Shown: positions 40,504 to 49,660, counted from the first letter of the stretch. The stretch: 64,000 nucleotides of DNA from Virgisporangium aliadipatigenens (GCF_016863615.1 NZ_BOPF01000010.1:248001-312000); one strand, 5' to 3'. Notes: generated by a model from the letters alone, not told the origin. Program-made: numbers and translations.

Positions 40504-40785
40504 ATGGAAGACCGGCGTGCCCGCTGGCAGACCGCGCCGTTACCTAGGGTCACTGACCCCGATCCGGAGCGTTACCGCTCGCATCGATCCGGGGGAAGGC
40601 GCCGGGGCAGCCGATGGCACTGGCTGCTGTGGCTCCCGGTGATCATCGCACTGTTCCCGGCGATCTTCAATCGCGCCGAGCCGACGTTGATGGGGCTGCC
40701 CTTCTACTACTGGGGGCAGCTGGCGTTCGCGCTGCTCTGCGCGGTGCTCACCGCCGTCGTGCACCTCGCCACGAAGGGACGGTGA
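40504..40785 (+). CDS. DUF3311 membrane protein (first copy)
   Basis: A 93-residue protein with a basic N-terminus and two membrane helices (HWLLWLPVIIALFPAIF; YYWGQLAFALLCAVLTAVV) joined by RAEPTLMGLPF. DUF3311 proteins accompany sodium/solute symporters and are thought to be small partner subunits. AGGGG lies before the ATG, and the symporter GTG follows its stop by one base. The 130 bases upstream hold a weak hairpin and no clear promoter. Confidence 0.88.
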   Translation: MEDRRARWQTAPLPRVTDPDPERYRSHRSGGRRRGSRWHWLLWLPVIIALFPAIFNRAEPTLMGLPFYYWGQLAFALLCAVLTAVVHLATKGR

Positions 40786-40786
40786 C

Positions 40787-42466
40787 GTGGTGGTACCCGC
40801 ACAGCACTCCACCGAGTTCTGGATCTTCATGGCGACGTTCGTGGGGATCGCGGTCACCGGCCTGCTCGCCGCGCGCTGGCGCCCTGCCCAGAACGTGCAC
40901 ACCCTGGAGGAATGGGGCCTCGGCGGTCGGGCGTTCGGCAACTGGGTGACGTTCTTCCTGCTCAGCGGCGACGTCTTCACCGCCTACACGTTCGTCGCGC
41001 TGCCCACGCTGGTCTTCGGGCTCGGCGGCATCGGCTTCGGGATGACCTACTTCGCGATCGCCTTCCCGATGGTGTTCGTGCTGCTGGCCCGCTTCTGGTC
41101 GGTGTCGCACGTGCACGGGTTCGTGACGCCGGCCGAGTTCGTCCGGGCGCGTTTCGGTTCCCGCTCGCTGGCCGCCGGCATCGCGATCACCGGCATCGTC
41201 GCCACCATGCCGTACATCGCGCTGCAGCTCGTCGCCATCGAGGCGGTCTTCACCGTCATGGGGCTGCCGCGCGGCCTGCCGCTCACGATCGCGTTCGCGG
41301 TGCTGGCGCTGTTCACGTTCGTCTCCGGGCTGCGTGCGCCGGCACTGATCTCCATCGTCAAGGACGCGCTCGTGGTGTGGACCGTGCTGACGGTTCTGCT
41401 GATCGTCTTCACCCGGGACGGCGGCTGGGCCACCGTGACGAAGGCGGCCGACACGCGGTTCAACGCGTCGCCGAACCCGATCGACGGGCTCTTCCTCCTG
41501 CCGGACAACTACCTGCAGTACGTCACCTCGGCGATGGGCGCGGCGGTCGCGCTCTTCCTCTACCCGCACACGCTGACCGCGGCGCTCGCCGCCAAGAACC
41601 GTTCCACGCTGCGGCGCAACCTGGCCGTCATGCCGCTGTACTCGCTGACCCTGGGCATCCTCGCCCTCGCCGGGCTCGTGGCCATCCTGGACGGGGTCCG
41701 GCCGCTCGACGGCGACGGCAACACCGTGCTGCCCCTGTGGTTCGACAAGGCGTTCCCGGACTGGGCTGCGGCGCTGGCGTACTCGGCCATCGCGGTCGGG
41801 GCCATGGTGCCCGCGGCCATCATGTCCATCGCCGTCGCGAACCTCTTCACCCGCGACGTGTACCGCGTGTACATCAAGCCGGACGCGACACCCGGGCAGG
41901 AGACCCGGGTCAGCCGGATCGTCTCGCTGGGCGCGAAGATCGGCGCCGTCCTGGTGATCCTGCTGATCGACACGCAGTTCGCCTTCGACCTGCAGCTCAT
42001 CGGCGGCGGGTTCATCCTGCAGACGCTGCCGGCCGTGGCGTTCGGGTTGTACACCGCGTGGTTCCACCGGTATGCCCTGTTCGCGGGGCTCGTCGCGGGG
42101 CTGGTCACCTGCCTGGCGCTGCTCTACGACGTTCCACAGCTGGGTGGACCGGACGGCCGGACCGTGGTCCGTGAACATTTCGGCGGGTCGGCCTGGCCGT
42201 TGTCGAATCTCGGGATCGACACGAACGCGAGCGTCTACGTCGGATTCATCGCGCTCGCGATCAACCTGATCGTGATCGTCGTCGGTACCCCGCTATTGCG
42301 GGCACTGGGCGTGAAAGACGGCACCGACAAAACCGACGCGCGCGACTATTACGCCGACGAGGGCGACGAACGGGTGCGCCGATTGACCGACCTGTTGGAC
42401 GGCGAATCGGAGAGCGAGGGGCACCCGTCCGGACAACACTCCTGGTCCGGACGGGCGACATATTGA
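40787..42466 (+). CDS. Sodium/solute symporter (SSS family, first copy)
   Basis: A 559-residue transporter with about 13 membrane helices. EEWGLGGRAFGNWVTFFLLSGDVFTAYTFVALPTL, ARFWSVSHVHGFVTPAEFVRARFGSR and FLYPHTLTAALAAKNRSTLRRN are family blocks. Relatives move monocarboxylates such as acetate, lactate or pyruvate; a uronate or KDG role is possible here but unproven. It starts at GTG 40787 one base after DUF3311 and ends with a polar tail. Confidence 0.92.
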   Translation: MVVPAQHSTEFWIFMATFVGIAVTGLLAARWRPAQNVHTLEEWGLGGRAFGNWVTFFLLSGDVFTAYTFVALPTLVFGLGGIGFGMTYFAIAFPMVFVLLARFWSVSHVHGFVTPAEFVRARFGSRSLAAGIAITGIVATMPYIALQLVAIEAVFTVMGLPRGLPLTIAFAVLALFTFVSGLRAPALISIVKDALVVWTVLTVLLIVFTRDGGWATVTKAADTRFNASPNPIDGLFLLPDNYLQYVTSAMGAAVALFLYPHTLTAALAAKNRSTLRRNLAVMPLYSLTLGILALAGLVAILDGVRPLDGDGNTVLPLWFDKAFPDWAAALAYSAIAVGAMVPAAIMSIAVANLFTRDVYRVYIKPDATPGQETRVSRIVSLGAKIGAVLVILLIDTQFAFDLQLIGGGFILQTLPAVAFGLYTAWFHRYALFAGLVAGLVTCLALLYDVPQLGGPDGRTVVREHFGGSAWPLSNLGIDTNASVYVGFIALAINLIVIVVGTPLLRALGVKDGTDKTDARDYYADEGDERVRRLTDLLDGESESEGHPSGQHSWSGRATY

Positions 42467-42498
42467 CGTTCGTACTGTGGCCGTGACCAAAATGAGAC

Positions 42499-42529
42499 TT
42501 GTTCACACCGTCCGTATCGGCTTTAAGAT
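42499..42529 (+). promoter_or_regulatory. Weak candidate promoter of the second DUF3311-SSS pair
   Basis: TTGTTC (42499-42504) and TAAGAT (42524-42529) with a 19-base spacer, about 75 bases before GTG 42605. The spacing is long, so this is tentative. Confidence 0.3.
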
Positions 42530-42590
42530 CACCGAGTCGCACGGCGGGTGACGGACCGGAAAAGGGACCGCTGGGCGTTTGCCTCCCAGA

Positions 42591-42600
42591 AAAGGAGGGG
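42591..42600 (+). promoter_or_regulatory. Strong ribosome-binding site deciding the second DUF3311 start
   Basis: AAAGGAGGGG lies four bases before GTG 42605 and selects it over an in-frame GTG at 42548, which has no such site. Confidence 0.75.
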
Positions 42601-42604
42601 CCCA

Positions 42605-43156
42605 GTGGAGCCCGCCCATCGCCCCCGACACGGCGCACCCGAGCCCTACGACCCGTACGACGGGGCGGGTGGGTGGCAGCCCGACCCGGCGGAATCCGCG
42701 TACGGACCGGCGCGGACCGGGTTCGGGGACGGGCGGGTGCCGGCGTACGGCGAGGTGATCCCGCAACGGCCGCAGGACGCCTATCCCGCGGCTCCCTATC
42801 CCGTGGACGCCTACCCGTCGGGCTCCTACTCGGCGGGTGTGGCTCAGCCGACGGGCTCGGCGTACCGGGAGGCCCATTACCGGGACGGCTCCTATCGGGA
42901 CGGCCCGTCCGGTCGCGACGCGTACGGCGGCGGCCGGCCGGGGCGCAACCGGACCCGTGCGCTCGACCGGAGCAAGTGGCACTGGCTGCTGTTCGTGCCC
43001 GTGGTCGTGGCGCTCTTCCCGCCGCTGTTCAACCGGATCGAGCCGACCCTCATGGGGCTGCCCTTCTACTACTGGGGACAACTGGCGTTCGCGCTCTTCA
43101 CCTGCGTGACGATCGCGTTCGTCCACGTTGCCACGAAGCCCCGCCGCGATGGGTGA
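42605..43156 (+). CDS. DUF3311 membrane protein with long disordered N-terminus (second copy)
   Basis: A 183-residue protein. The last 70 residues copy the first DUF3311 (HWLLFVPVVVALFPPLF; EPTLMGLPFYYWGQLAFALF), but about 110 residues rich in Tyr, Pro, Gly, Asp and Arg precede them, with loosely repeated AYP/SYR elements. Such an extension is not needed for the core fold and may mediate protein contacts or phase-like assembly. Start GTG 42605 is fixed by a strong ribosome site. Its end overlaps the next symporter start by eight bases. Confidence 0.82.
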   Translation: MEPAHRPRHGAPEPYDPYDGAGGWQPDPAESAYGPARTGFGDGRVPAYGEVIPQRPQDAYPAAPYPVDAYPSGSYSAGVAQPTGSAYREAHYRDGSYRDGPSGRDAYGGGRPGRNRTRALDRSKWHWLLFVPVVVALFPPLFNRIEPTLMGLPFYYWGQLAFALFTCVTIAFVHVATKPRRDG

Positions 43157-44891
43157 CCTCCTCGGGAACCTCGACGGCCACGAGGTTCAGCTGGCGATCT
43201 TCGGGTTCTGCTTCCTGCTGGTGACCGTGATGGGCTTCGCCGCCGGCCGGTGGCGCCCCACCCAGGACGTGCACACCCTGGAGGAGTGGGGGCTGGGCGG
43301 CCGCGCGTTCGGCAACTGGGCGACGTTCTTCCTGCTCAGCGGCGACGTCTACACGGCGTACACGTTCGTCGCCGTGCCGACCCTGGTGTACGGCGTGGGC
43401 GCGGCGGGGTTCTTCCCGGTGTCGTTCCTGGTGATCGTGTACCCGATCGTCTTCGTCGTGCTGAGCCGGTTCTGGTCGGTGTCGCACGTGCACGGGTTCG
43501 TGACACCGGCCGAGTTCGTCCGGGCGCGCTTCGGGTCGCGGGCGCTCGCGCTGGCCGTCGCGATCACCGGCATCCTCGCCACGATGCCCTACATCGCGCT
43601 GCAACTGGTCGGGCTCGAAGCGGTGTTCAAGGTGCTCGGGCTGCCGCCGGGCTGGCCGCTGACGATCGCGTTCGTGGTGCTGGCGCTGTACACGTTCAAC
43701 TCGGGGCTGCGTGCGCCGGCGCTCATCTCGATCGTCAAGGACACGCTGGTGCTGTGGACCGTGCTGGCGATCCTGCTGGTCGTGTTCACCCGCGACGGGG
43801 GCTGGGCGTCGGTCATCAAGACGGCCGGGGCGCGGTTCGCCGAGACGCCGTCGCAGTCCGACGGGCTGCTGCTGCCGGGCAGCGGCCAACTCAACTACGT
43901 GACGCTCGCGCTCGGGTCGGCCCTGGCGCTGTTCCTGTACCCGCACACCATGACCGCGGCGCTGGCCGCCCGGAACCGTTCCACGCTGCGGCGCAATCTC
44001 GCCGTCATGCCGCTGTACACGCTCACGCTCGGCGTGGTCATGCTCGCCGGGTTCGCCGCTCTTCTCGACGGGGTCACCCCGATCGGCGGGGACCGCAACA
44101 CCGTGGTGCCGCTGTGGTTCGACAAGGCGTTCCCGGACTGGGCGGCGGGGCTGGCGTTCGCGGCGATCGGCGTGGGCGCCATGGTGCCGGCCGCCATCAT
44201 GTCCATCGCCGCCGCGAACCTCTTCACCCGCGACATCTACAAGGAGTACATCCGACCCGACGCCACACCCCGGCAGGAGACGCAGGTCAGCAAGTTCGCG
44301 TCGCTGACCGTGAAGTTCGGGGCGGTGCTGGTGATCCTGGTGCTCGACACGCAGTTCGCCATCGACCTGCAGCTCATCGGTGGGGTGTTCGTCATGCAGA
44401 CCCTGCCGGCGGTGGCGCTCGGCCTGTACACGAACTGGTTCCACCGCTGGGCCCTGATCGGCGGCTGGATCCTCGGCCTGCTCACCGGGCTCGTGATGCT
44501 GTACCAGGTTCCGCAGATCGGCGGCGCGGACGGCAGGACGGTGCTGCGCGAGCACTTCGGCGGGTCGGCGTGGCCGCTCTCGCACCTCGGGTTCGACACG
44601 ACGGCCACCATCTACGTCGGCGTCGTGGCCCTCGCCGCGAACATCCTCGTCGCCGCCGTCCTCACGCCGGTGCTGCGCGGGCTCGGGGTACCGGACGGCG
44701 TGGACCGCACCGACCCGCGCGACTACGTCGCCGACGAGGGCGACGCGCGGGTGAAGCGCATGACGGAGATCCTGGACGGGACGCCTCCGCAGGCGGCCGA
44801 GTACGTGCCGCTCCCCGGGACGGAACCGACGGGGTCGCGCCCGACGCTGGGGCAGCGCTGGCCGACGACATCCGCCCGCCGCCAACGCTGA
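43149..44891 (+). CDS. Sodium/solute symporter (SSS family, second copy)
   Basis: A 580-residue paralogue of the symporter at 40787, with the same blocks (EEWGLGGRAFGNWATFFLLSGDVYTAYTF, SVSHVHGFVTPAEFVRARFG, LYPHTMTAALAARNRST). The pair clearly arose by tandem duplication together with DUF3311. Differences lie in the N-terminal segment, some loops and a longer C-terminal tail, so the two may differ in substrate or regulation. ATG 43149 overlaps the DUF3311 stop. Confidence 0.92.
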   Translation: MGDLLGNLDGHEVQLAIFGFCFLLVTVMGFAAGRWRPTQDVHTLEEWGLGGRAFGNWATFFLLSGDVYTAYTFVAVPTLVYGVGAAGFFPVSFLVIVYPIVFVVLSRFWSVSHVHGFVTPAEFVRARFGSRALALAVAITGILATMPYIALQLVGLEAVFKVLGLPPGWPLTIAFVVLALYTFNSGLRAPALISIVKDTLVLWTVLAILLVVFTRDGGWASVIKTAGARFAETPSQSDGLLLPGSGQLNYVTLALGSALALFLYPHTMTAALAARNRSTLRRNLAVMPLYTLTLGVVMLAGFAALLDGVTPIGGDRNTVVPLWFDKAFPDWAAGLAFAAIGVGAMVPAAIMSIAAANLFTRDIYKEYIRPDATPRQETQVSKFASLTVKFGAVLVILVLDTQFAIDLQLIGGVFVMQTLPAVALGLYTNWFHRWALIGGWILGLLTGLVMLYQVPQIGGADGRTVLREHFGGSAWPLSHLGFDTTATIYVGVVALAANILVAAVLTPVLRGLGVPDGVDRTDPRDYVADEGDARVKRMTEILDGTPPQAAEYVPLPGTEPTGSRPTLGQRWPTTSARRQR

Positions 44892-44894
44892 CCC

Positions 44895-44920
44895 CGCCGC
44901 CCGCGTCGACGCCGGCGGCG
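44895..44920. terminator. Weak hairpin between convergent operons
   Basis: Seven-bp arms (44895-44901 and 44914-44920, CGCCGCC) in the 36 bases between the symporter stop and the convergent ABC gene's stop. Confidence 0.4.
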
Positions 44921-44927
44921 CTCCGGA

Positions 44928-45608
44928 CTAGCGGGTCACCGCGCGGAGCAGCCGAGCCGCCCGGTCGCGGACCGGTTCGCGCCCCGCCCACCACAGCCCG
45001 GCGAGCCCGACCCCGACCAGCACACCCCACCGCTGGTGCGCGTCCGTCCAGCGGGCGTCGCCCGGCGGCACGATCAGCGCCCACCCGTACGGCAGCTGGA
45101 ACGCCACCACCACCCCGAACACCACCACCGGCGCCGCGACCGGCCCGGCGCGCCCGCTCTCGGCACCACGCACCGTGCCGGCGGCCACGGCCAGCGCGCC
45201 GCACACCAGCGCGGCGGCCTCCACCGTGAGCGCACCGACCGGCAGCCGCGCCGGCGCGGTCAGCGCGCTGCCCACGATCGCCAGCGCGGCACCCCACCAG
45301 AGCGCCAGCACCGGGACCACGAGCGCGAGCCGGACGCCGAGCCGCGCACCCCGGCCCACCGCGACGACCCGGGTGGTCCGCACGGCCGGGTCGTCCAGCA
45401 GGAACGCCGCCCCGAGCGCACCGCAGACGGCCGCCATCCGCAGCAGCGTCGCCGCATCGGCCGGCCCGAGCTTGTCGAACAGCCGCGACGCCGCGCCGGC
45501 CATCGCCAGTCCCACGCCCGCACCGACCCCGAACGGCAGCCACCCGACGACCCGCCCGGTGGGCCGCAACAGCGCTTGCAGGGTCGCCGCGCGTCCGGCC
45601 CGGGTCAC
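44928..45608 (-). CDS. ABC exporter-associated membrane protein
   Basis: A 226-residue hydrophobic protein with about six helices and no motif I can name. GTG 45608 overlaps the stop of the larger permease gene (GTGA), making it the third gene of an ATPase, permease, membrane-protein operon. It is probably a transmembrane subunit or integral partner of that exporter. The C-terminus is Arg-rich. Confidence 0.75.
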   Translation of the reverse strand: MTRAGRAATLQALLRPTGRVVGWLPFGVGAGVGLAMAGAASRLFDKLGPADAATLLRMAAVCGALGAAFLLDDPAVRTTRVVAVGRGARLGVRLALVVPVLALWWGAALAIVGSALTAPARLPVGALTVEAAALVCGALAVAAGTVRGAESGRAGPVAAPVVVFGVVVAFQLPYGWALIVPPGDARWTDAHQRWGVLVGVGLAGLWWAGREPVRDRAARLLRAVTR

Positions 45609-47116
45609 CGGCAGGACCACCCGTCGTCGACGACCTTCGGCGCCGGCAGCCCGAGCAACTCCGCGGCGCGCGGCAGCGTGGTCCCCTCGGCGGTCAGCTC
45701 CGTCCAGTTCTCCCGGACCCGCGCACCCACCTCCGCGGTGGGCCGGGACAGCAGCGCCGTCGCCAGCGAGATCTCGGCGTCCGGCACCAGGATCCCGGCC
45801 CCGATCTCGCCCTCGGGGAAGCTGACGCCGCCGAAGGACATCGCGTCGATCCGCTCCAGTCCGGCGCGGGTCAGCGGCGTGGCCTGACCGGCGATCCAGG
45901 TCACCACCACGCCGAGGCCGCCGCACAGGGTGCTGAGGGCCGCGGGGTCGCCCGTGATGAGGGTGTAGGCCAGGCGCGCGGCGAACCCGGTCTCCGTCCC
46001 GTCGCCCCACCGGGTGCCGATACCCACCGCGCCCGGCGTGCCGGCGGCGGCATCGTCCGCGCGCCACTTCGCCACCGGCACGCCGGCCGGATCGCCGAGT
46101 GCGCCCCGGGTGCCCGCGATCGCCCGCTGACGCACCGCCAGCGGACGGTTCGTCAACTCGGGCGGCATCTCCCGCAGCACGCCCTGCGTCACGGCGGACC
46201 ACTCGTCGATCCACGGCACGAACTCCTCGAACGCGCAGTACGTGACCCGTTCGACGACGCGGCACGTCTGGAGCGCGGGCTGCTGCCGCGCGGCCGCGGT
46301 ACGCAGGCCGTCCCGCGTGGAGGCCGTCTGCACGACGACGGCGGCGACGGTGAGGACGAGCGACACCGCGCCGGCCACCAGCACCCGCGTGGAACGGCCA
46401 CCGCGCACGGCCAGCGCCGCCACCCCGATCAGGGCGGCGAGGCCGGTCAGGTACAGCAGGTGCAGGCCGGACGGCCAGGTCAGCAGGGCCTGCGGCGGCG
46501 GCAGGAACATCGGGTCGGTGATGTCGACCGTCATCGCGTACGGCACGAAGCTGTCGGTGGCCGCCTGCACGCTGGCGAAGACCAGCAGGATCGCGCCGCT
46601 CACCACCACGAGGAGCGGGGCCACCACGACGGAACGCCACAGCCGCCCGAGCAGCACGCCGACGCCGCCCATCAGCAGCACCAGCACCGGCACCGTCGCC
46701 ACCTCGTACGGGTCGAGCCGCCCGACCGCCCCCGGCGCGAACGCCAACACGCCCACGTAGATCACCGCGAGCAGCGCGCCGACCAGCGCCACCGGCACGA
46801 GGGCCAGCAGGAGCGCGGCGACGCGCAGCCGCTCGGGCAGCACCAGCACCGCGAACTGCTGCTCGGTCCCGAACCGGCGCGCGCGCAGCACGGCGAAGTT
46901 GGCGGCGATCAGGGCCGCGCCGCCGAGCACGAGCTGCATCGCCAGTTGCAACCCGCGCGGCGGCTCGTGCAGCAGGCCGAAGCGCGGCAACCCGTCGCCG
47001 AAGAGCCATCCGTACAGCACCGGCCCGGCCATCAGCAGCACGGCCGCGATCGTCAGCGGGTGCCGCAGCAGCCGCATCCCCTCGACGCGCGCCAAGGCGA
47101 ACACCACCCGGCTCAT
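45605..47116 (-). CDS. ABC-2-like permease with a large extracytoplasmic domain
   Basis: A 503-residue membrane protein. About six helices fall in residues 1-280 (LTIAAVLLMAGPVLYGWLF; ALLLALVPVALVGALLAVIYVG; VVVAPLLVVVSGAILLVF). A roughly 200-residue outer domain follows, containing two Cys (LQTCRVVERVTYCAFEEF) that could form a disulphide, and ends in WSCR. It resembles ABC-2 type permeases of actinomycetes. ATG 47116 overlaps the ATPase stop (ATGA). The exported substrate is unknown. Confidence 0.8.
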   Translation of the reverse strand: MSRVVFALARVEGMRLLRHPLTIAAVLLMAGPVLYGWLFGDGLPRFGLLHEPPRGLQLAMQLVLGGAALIAANFAVLRARRFGTEQQFAVLVLPERLRVAALLLALVPVALVGALLAVIYVGVLAFAPGAVGRLDPYEVATVPVLVLLMGGVGVLLGRLWRSVVVAPLLVVVSGAILLVFASVQAATDSFVPYAMTVDITDPMFLPPPQALLTWPSGLHLLYLTGLAALIGVAALAVRGGRSTRVLVAGAVSLVLTVAAVVVQTASTRDGLRTAAARQQPALQTCRVVERVTYCAFEEFVPWIDEWSAVTQGVLREMPPELTNRPLAVRQRAIAGTRGALGDPAGVPVAKWRADDAAAGTPGAVGIGTRWGDGTETGFAARLAYTLITGDPAALSTLCGGLGVVVTWIAGQATPLTRAGLERIDAMSFGGVSFPEGEIGAGILVPDAEISLATALLSRPTAEVGARVRENWTELTAEGTTLPRAAELLGLPAPKVVDDGWSCR

Positions 47117-47979
47117 GCGCTCACCGCTTCGGCCGAGGTGTCGACCAGCATCAGGTAGCCGTCCTCCAGGGTCGGTTCGACCAGGTCGGCTCCGGGGGGC
47201 GGGGTGCCGACGTTGCGGTAGGTGCCGGCACCGGTGCGCCATGCGGCGAGCGCGCCCTCGGCCCTCGCCGGGGCGGACCAGACGCGGCCGTCGGCGAGGC
47301 GCGCGAGCTCGGTGGGCGTTCCCTCGAAACGCACTTTGCCCTGGTCCAACACCGCGACCCGGTGGCAGAGGCTCATCACGTCCTCGGTCTGGTGGGTGGA
47401 GAGCAGGACGGTCCGGCCCTCACCGAGACCGGCGATCAGCTCCCGGAAGCGGAGCCGCTGCTCCGGGTCCAGCCCGACCGTCGGCTCGTCCAGGACGAGC
47501 AGCGCCGGGTCGCCGACCAGGGCCGCCGCCAGCGCGACCCGCTGGCGCATCCCACCGGAGAGCGCCTTGATCTTCTTCTTGGCGGCGTCGGCGAGCCCGA
47601 CGGCAGCGAGCACCCGCAGCACCTCCGCGCGGCGCTCCCGCCGGTGCCCGAACTCCTGCAGGATCGCCACGTACTCGACGAACTCGAACGCCGTGAAGCG
47701 ACGGTAGAACCCCGGGTCCTGCGGCAGGTAGCCGAGCCGGCGGCGCACCTCCAGCCGCCCGGCGGCGGTGCCGGGATCGTGCCCGAGCACGGACAGCGTG
47801 CCCCGATCGGGTGCCATGGCGGTGGCGACGATGCGCAGGAGGGTGGTCTTGCCGGCGCCGTTGCGGCCGAGCAGCCCGGTCACGCCGTCGCCGAACGCCA
47901 GCGAGACGTCGTCGAGGGCGGCCGTCCGCCCGTAGCGCAGGCCGAGGCCCTCGATCCGGACCGTGGGTGCGGGGGTCAC
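47113..47979 (-). CDS. ABC exporter ATP-binding protein
   Basis: A 288-residue ABC ATPase. Walker A GRNGAGKTTLLRI, Q-loop YLPQDPGFY, signature LSGGMRQRVALAAAL, Walker B LLVLDEPTVGLDP and switch LSTHQTEDV are complete and typical of exporter/ABC-2 ATPases (CcmA type). I chose GTG 47979 because AGGAGGAG lies three bases before it; ATG 48021 lacks such a site. It heads the operon with two membrane proteins. Confidence 0.94.
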   Translation of the reverse strand: MTPAPTVRIEGLGLRYGRTAALDDVSLAFGDGVTGLLGRNGAGKTTLLRIVATAMAPDRGTLSVLGHDPGTAAGRLEVRRRLGYLPQDPGFYRRFTAFEFVEYVAILQEFGHRRERRAEVLRVLAAVGLADAAKKKIKALSGGMRQRVALAAALVGDPALLVLDEPTVGLDPEQRLRFRELIAGLGEGRTVLLSTHQTEDVMSLCHRVAVLDQGKVRFEGTPTELARLADGRVWSAPARAEGALAAWRTGAGTYRNVGTPPPGADLVEPTLEDGYLMLVDTSAEAVSA

Positions 47980-47982
47980 GCG

Positions 47983-47990
47983 CTCCTCCT
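47983..47990 (-). promoter_or_regulatory. Ribosome-binding site deciding the ABC ATPase start
   Basis: AGGAGGAG on the minus strand, three bases before GTG 47979. Confidence 0.7.
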
Positions 47991-48065
47991 GAGATGGGTC
48001 GGCAAAGGCACACCTCCTCATCGGATCGTGGCCGCCGTTCGGTTCACGCCTATCATTCGAACCCG

Positions 48066-48806
48066 ATGGGAAATGTGGAGGCGTCGAGCGGCGGGCTGCG
48101 GGTGCGGATGGCCGTCGGGAGCGACGTCGGGCGCCGGTACCGCGACAATTTCGACGTGTGGCACGTGGGCGTCGCGCCGCCGTGCGCGGTCGTCGCCGAC
48201 GGCATGGGCGACGGCCCGGGCAGCGCCGCCGCCGGGCGGATCACCATGGCGGCGTTCGTCGACGCGATCTCCGCCCCCGGTGCGGTCGGTCCCGCGGGCC
48301 TGCGCGCCGCCGTCGCCACGATCCAGTCCCGGGTGAACGTCGAAGGCCGACGGCTCGGCGAGCTGACCGGCTGCACGCTGAGCGCCCTGGTGCTGGACGA
48401 CACCGGCGGCTGGATCGTGCAGGTCGGCGACTCGCGGGTGTACCGCCTGCGCGACGGCCTCCTCGAACTGCTCACCGTCGACCACACCGCCGCCTGGCTC
48501 GGCGCCGTCTACGGCTGGTACCCGGCGGATTCCCCGCAGGCGGCCGCCGCGCGCTACCGGCTCACCCGGTACATCGGCCATCCGGGCCACCCGGAGCCGG
48601 ACATCATGCACGTGGCGCCCCGCCCCGGTGACGTGTTCTGCGTCTGCACCGACGGCGTGGCCGAGCAGCTCAGCTACGAACTCCTCGGCCGCCGCCTGGG
48701 CGCCGGTTCCGACCCGGCGGCGATCGTCGACGCGATCGTGGCCGACGCCCGGCAGGCCGGCGGCAGCGACAACGCCACGGCCGCGGTTGTCTGTTTCCGC
48801 AACTAA
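48066..48806 (+). CDS. PP2C-like protein phosphatase
   Basis: A 246-residue PPM-family Ser/Thr phosphatase, soluble. SDVGRRYRDNFDVWHVG replaces the usual RxxNED start; VVADGMGDGPGSAAAG, VGDSRVYRLRDGLLELLTVDHT, VCTDGV and GGSDNATAAVV give the metal-binding Asp residues. The N-terminal Arg-Asn-Phe-Asp variant lacks the Glu-Asp pair, so metal binding may differ. TATCAT lies nine bases before the ATG, consistent with a short or absent leader. It is divergent from the ABC exporter. Confidence 0.9.
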   Translation: MGNVEASSGGLRVRMAVGSDVGRRYRDNFDVWHVGVAPPCAVVADGMGDGPGSAAAGRITMAAFVDAISAPGAVGPAGLRAAVATIQSRVNVEGRRLGELTGCTLSALVLDDTGGWIVQVGDSRVYRLRDGLLELLTVDHTAAWLGAVYGWYPADSPQAAAARYRLTRYIGHPGHPEPDIMHVAPRPGDVFCVCTDGVAEQLSYELLGRRLGAGSDPAAIVDAIVADARQAGGSDNATAAVVCFRN

Positions 48807-48826
48807 CTGTGTGGCACAGTCGGGGC

Positions 48827-49342
48827 ATGCCAGCACCCGAGGGCTCCGAACTGGAAAAGGTCCGCCACCGCCGCGCCGAACTGCGCGAGCGCTACCTGAA
48901 GCCCGCCGACCAGCGCCCGCCCACCCGGGCGCAGGGCGTGCACCACGCCGCACTCATCTGCCGCGACGTCGAGGAGACCATCCGCTTCTACCAGGACACA
49001 CTCGGCTTTCCCCTGGTAGAACTCGTGGAGAACCGCGACTACCCGGGCTCCAGCCACTTCTTCTTCGACATCGGCAACCGCAACCTCCTGGGCTTCTTCG
49101 ACTTCCCCGGCCACGAACATCCCGACTGGCAGGAGACGATCGGCGGCGTGCAGCACATCGCGCTGTCGGTGAGCCCGGAGGCGTTCGCGCGGGCCAAGCA
49201 GCTCTTCGACGAGCGCGGCATCGAGTATCTCGGTCCGGATCGCGGTGTCGAGGACAGCCTGTACATCCGCGACCCGAACGGCGTCGGCGTCGAGCTGTAC
49301 CGCGAGGAGCTCGGCGTCTTCGAGGGCGTCCGCCTCGTCTGA
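48827..49342 (+). CDS. VOC/glyoxalase-family protein
   Basis: A 171-residue vicinal-oxygen-chelate protein. VHHAALICRDVEETIRFYQDTLGFPLVEL opens the first module, and VQHIALSVSPEAFARAKQLFDERGIEY with IRDPNGVGVELYRE closes the second; His and Glu metal ligands are in the usual places. An N-terminal helical extension (about 1-40) is unusual. Substrate unknown. I chose ATG 48827; it lies 20 bases after the phosphatase stop. Confidence 0.9.
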   Translation: MPAPEGSELEKVRHRRAELRERYLKPADQRPPTRAQGVHHAALICRDVEETIRFYQDTLGFPLVELVENRDYPGSSHFFFDIGNRNLLGFFDFPGHEHPDWQETIGGVQHIALSVSPEAFARAKQLFDERGIEYLGPDRGVEDSLYIRDPNGVGVELYREELGVFEGVRLV

Positions 49343-49348
49343 TCCTCC

Positions 49349-49660
49349 CTAGGACCAGTTCTCGACGGTGATCGTGTAGTGGGCTACCCGGTCGTCGTAG
49401 CGGACCAGGACCCGGCGGGCCGGTTCGGCGACGACGGCGCGTTCGTAGTCGTCGCCGGCGAAGGCGCGCACGTCGTCGAGCGACTCGAACACCGTCAACG
49501 ACAGGAACTCGGTCTCGGCGCCGACCGTGCGGCGCACCAGCCGCGCGCCCCGGAAGCCGGGTAGCTCGGTCAGGTGCGCCAGCACGTCGTCGCGGTAGTG
49601 CTGCTCGTACTTTCCGGCGTCCGCGGCGCGGGTCCAGCCACGCCACATCCGGGCCAACAT
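49349..49660 (-). CDS. Antibiotic-biosynthesis-monooxygenase (ABM) domain protein
   Basis: A 103-residue dimeric alpha/beta-barrel-type protein: MWRGWTRAADAGKYEQHYRDDVLAHL, GFRGARLVRRTVGAETEFLSLTVFESLDDVRAFAGDDYERAVV and the C-terminal VAHYTITVEN. ABM-fold proteins include heme-degrading and quinone monooxygenases as well as non-enzymes. Its stop is seven bases from the convergent VOC stop. ATG 49660 has GGAGG about 11 bases upstream; ATG 49648 is an alternative. Confidence 0.85.
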   Translation of the reverse strand: MLARMWRGWTRAADAGKYEQHYRDDVLAHLTELPGFRGARLVRRTVGAETEFLSLTVFESLDDVRAFAGDDYERAVVAEPARRVLVRYDDRVAHYTITVENWS

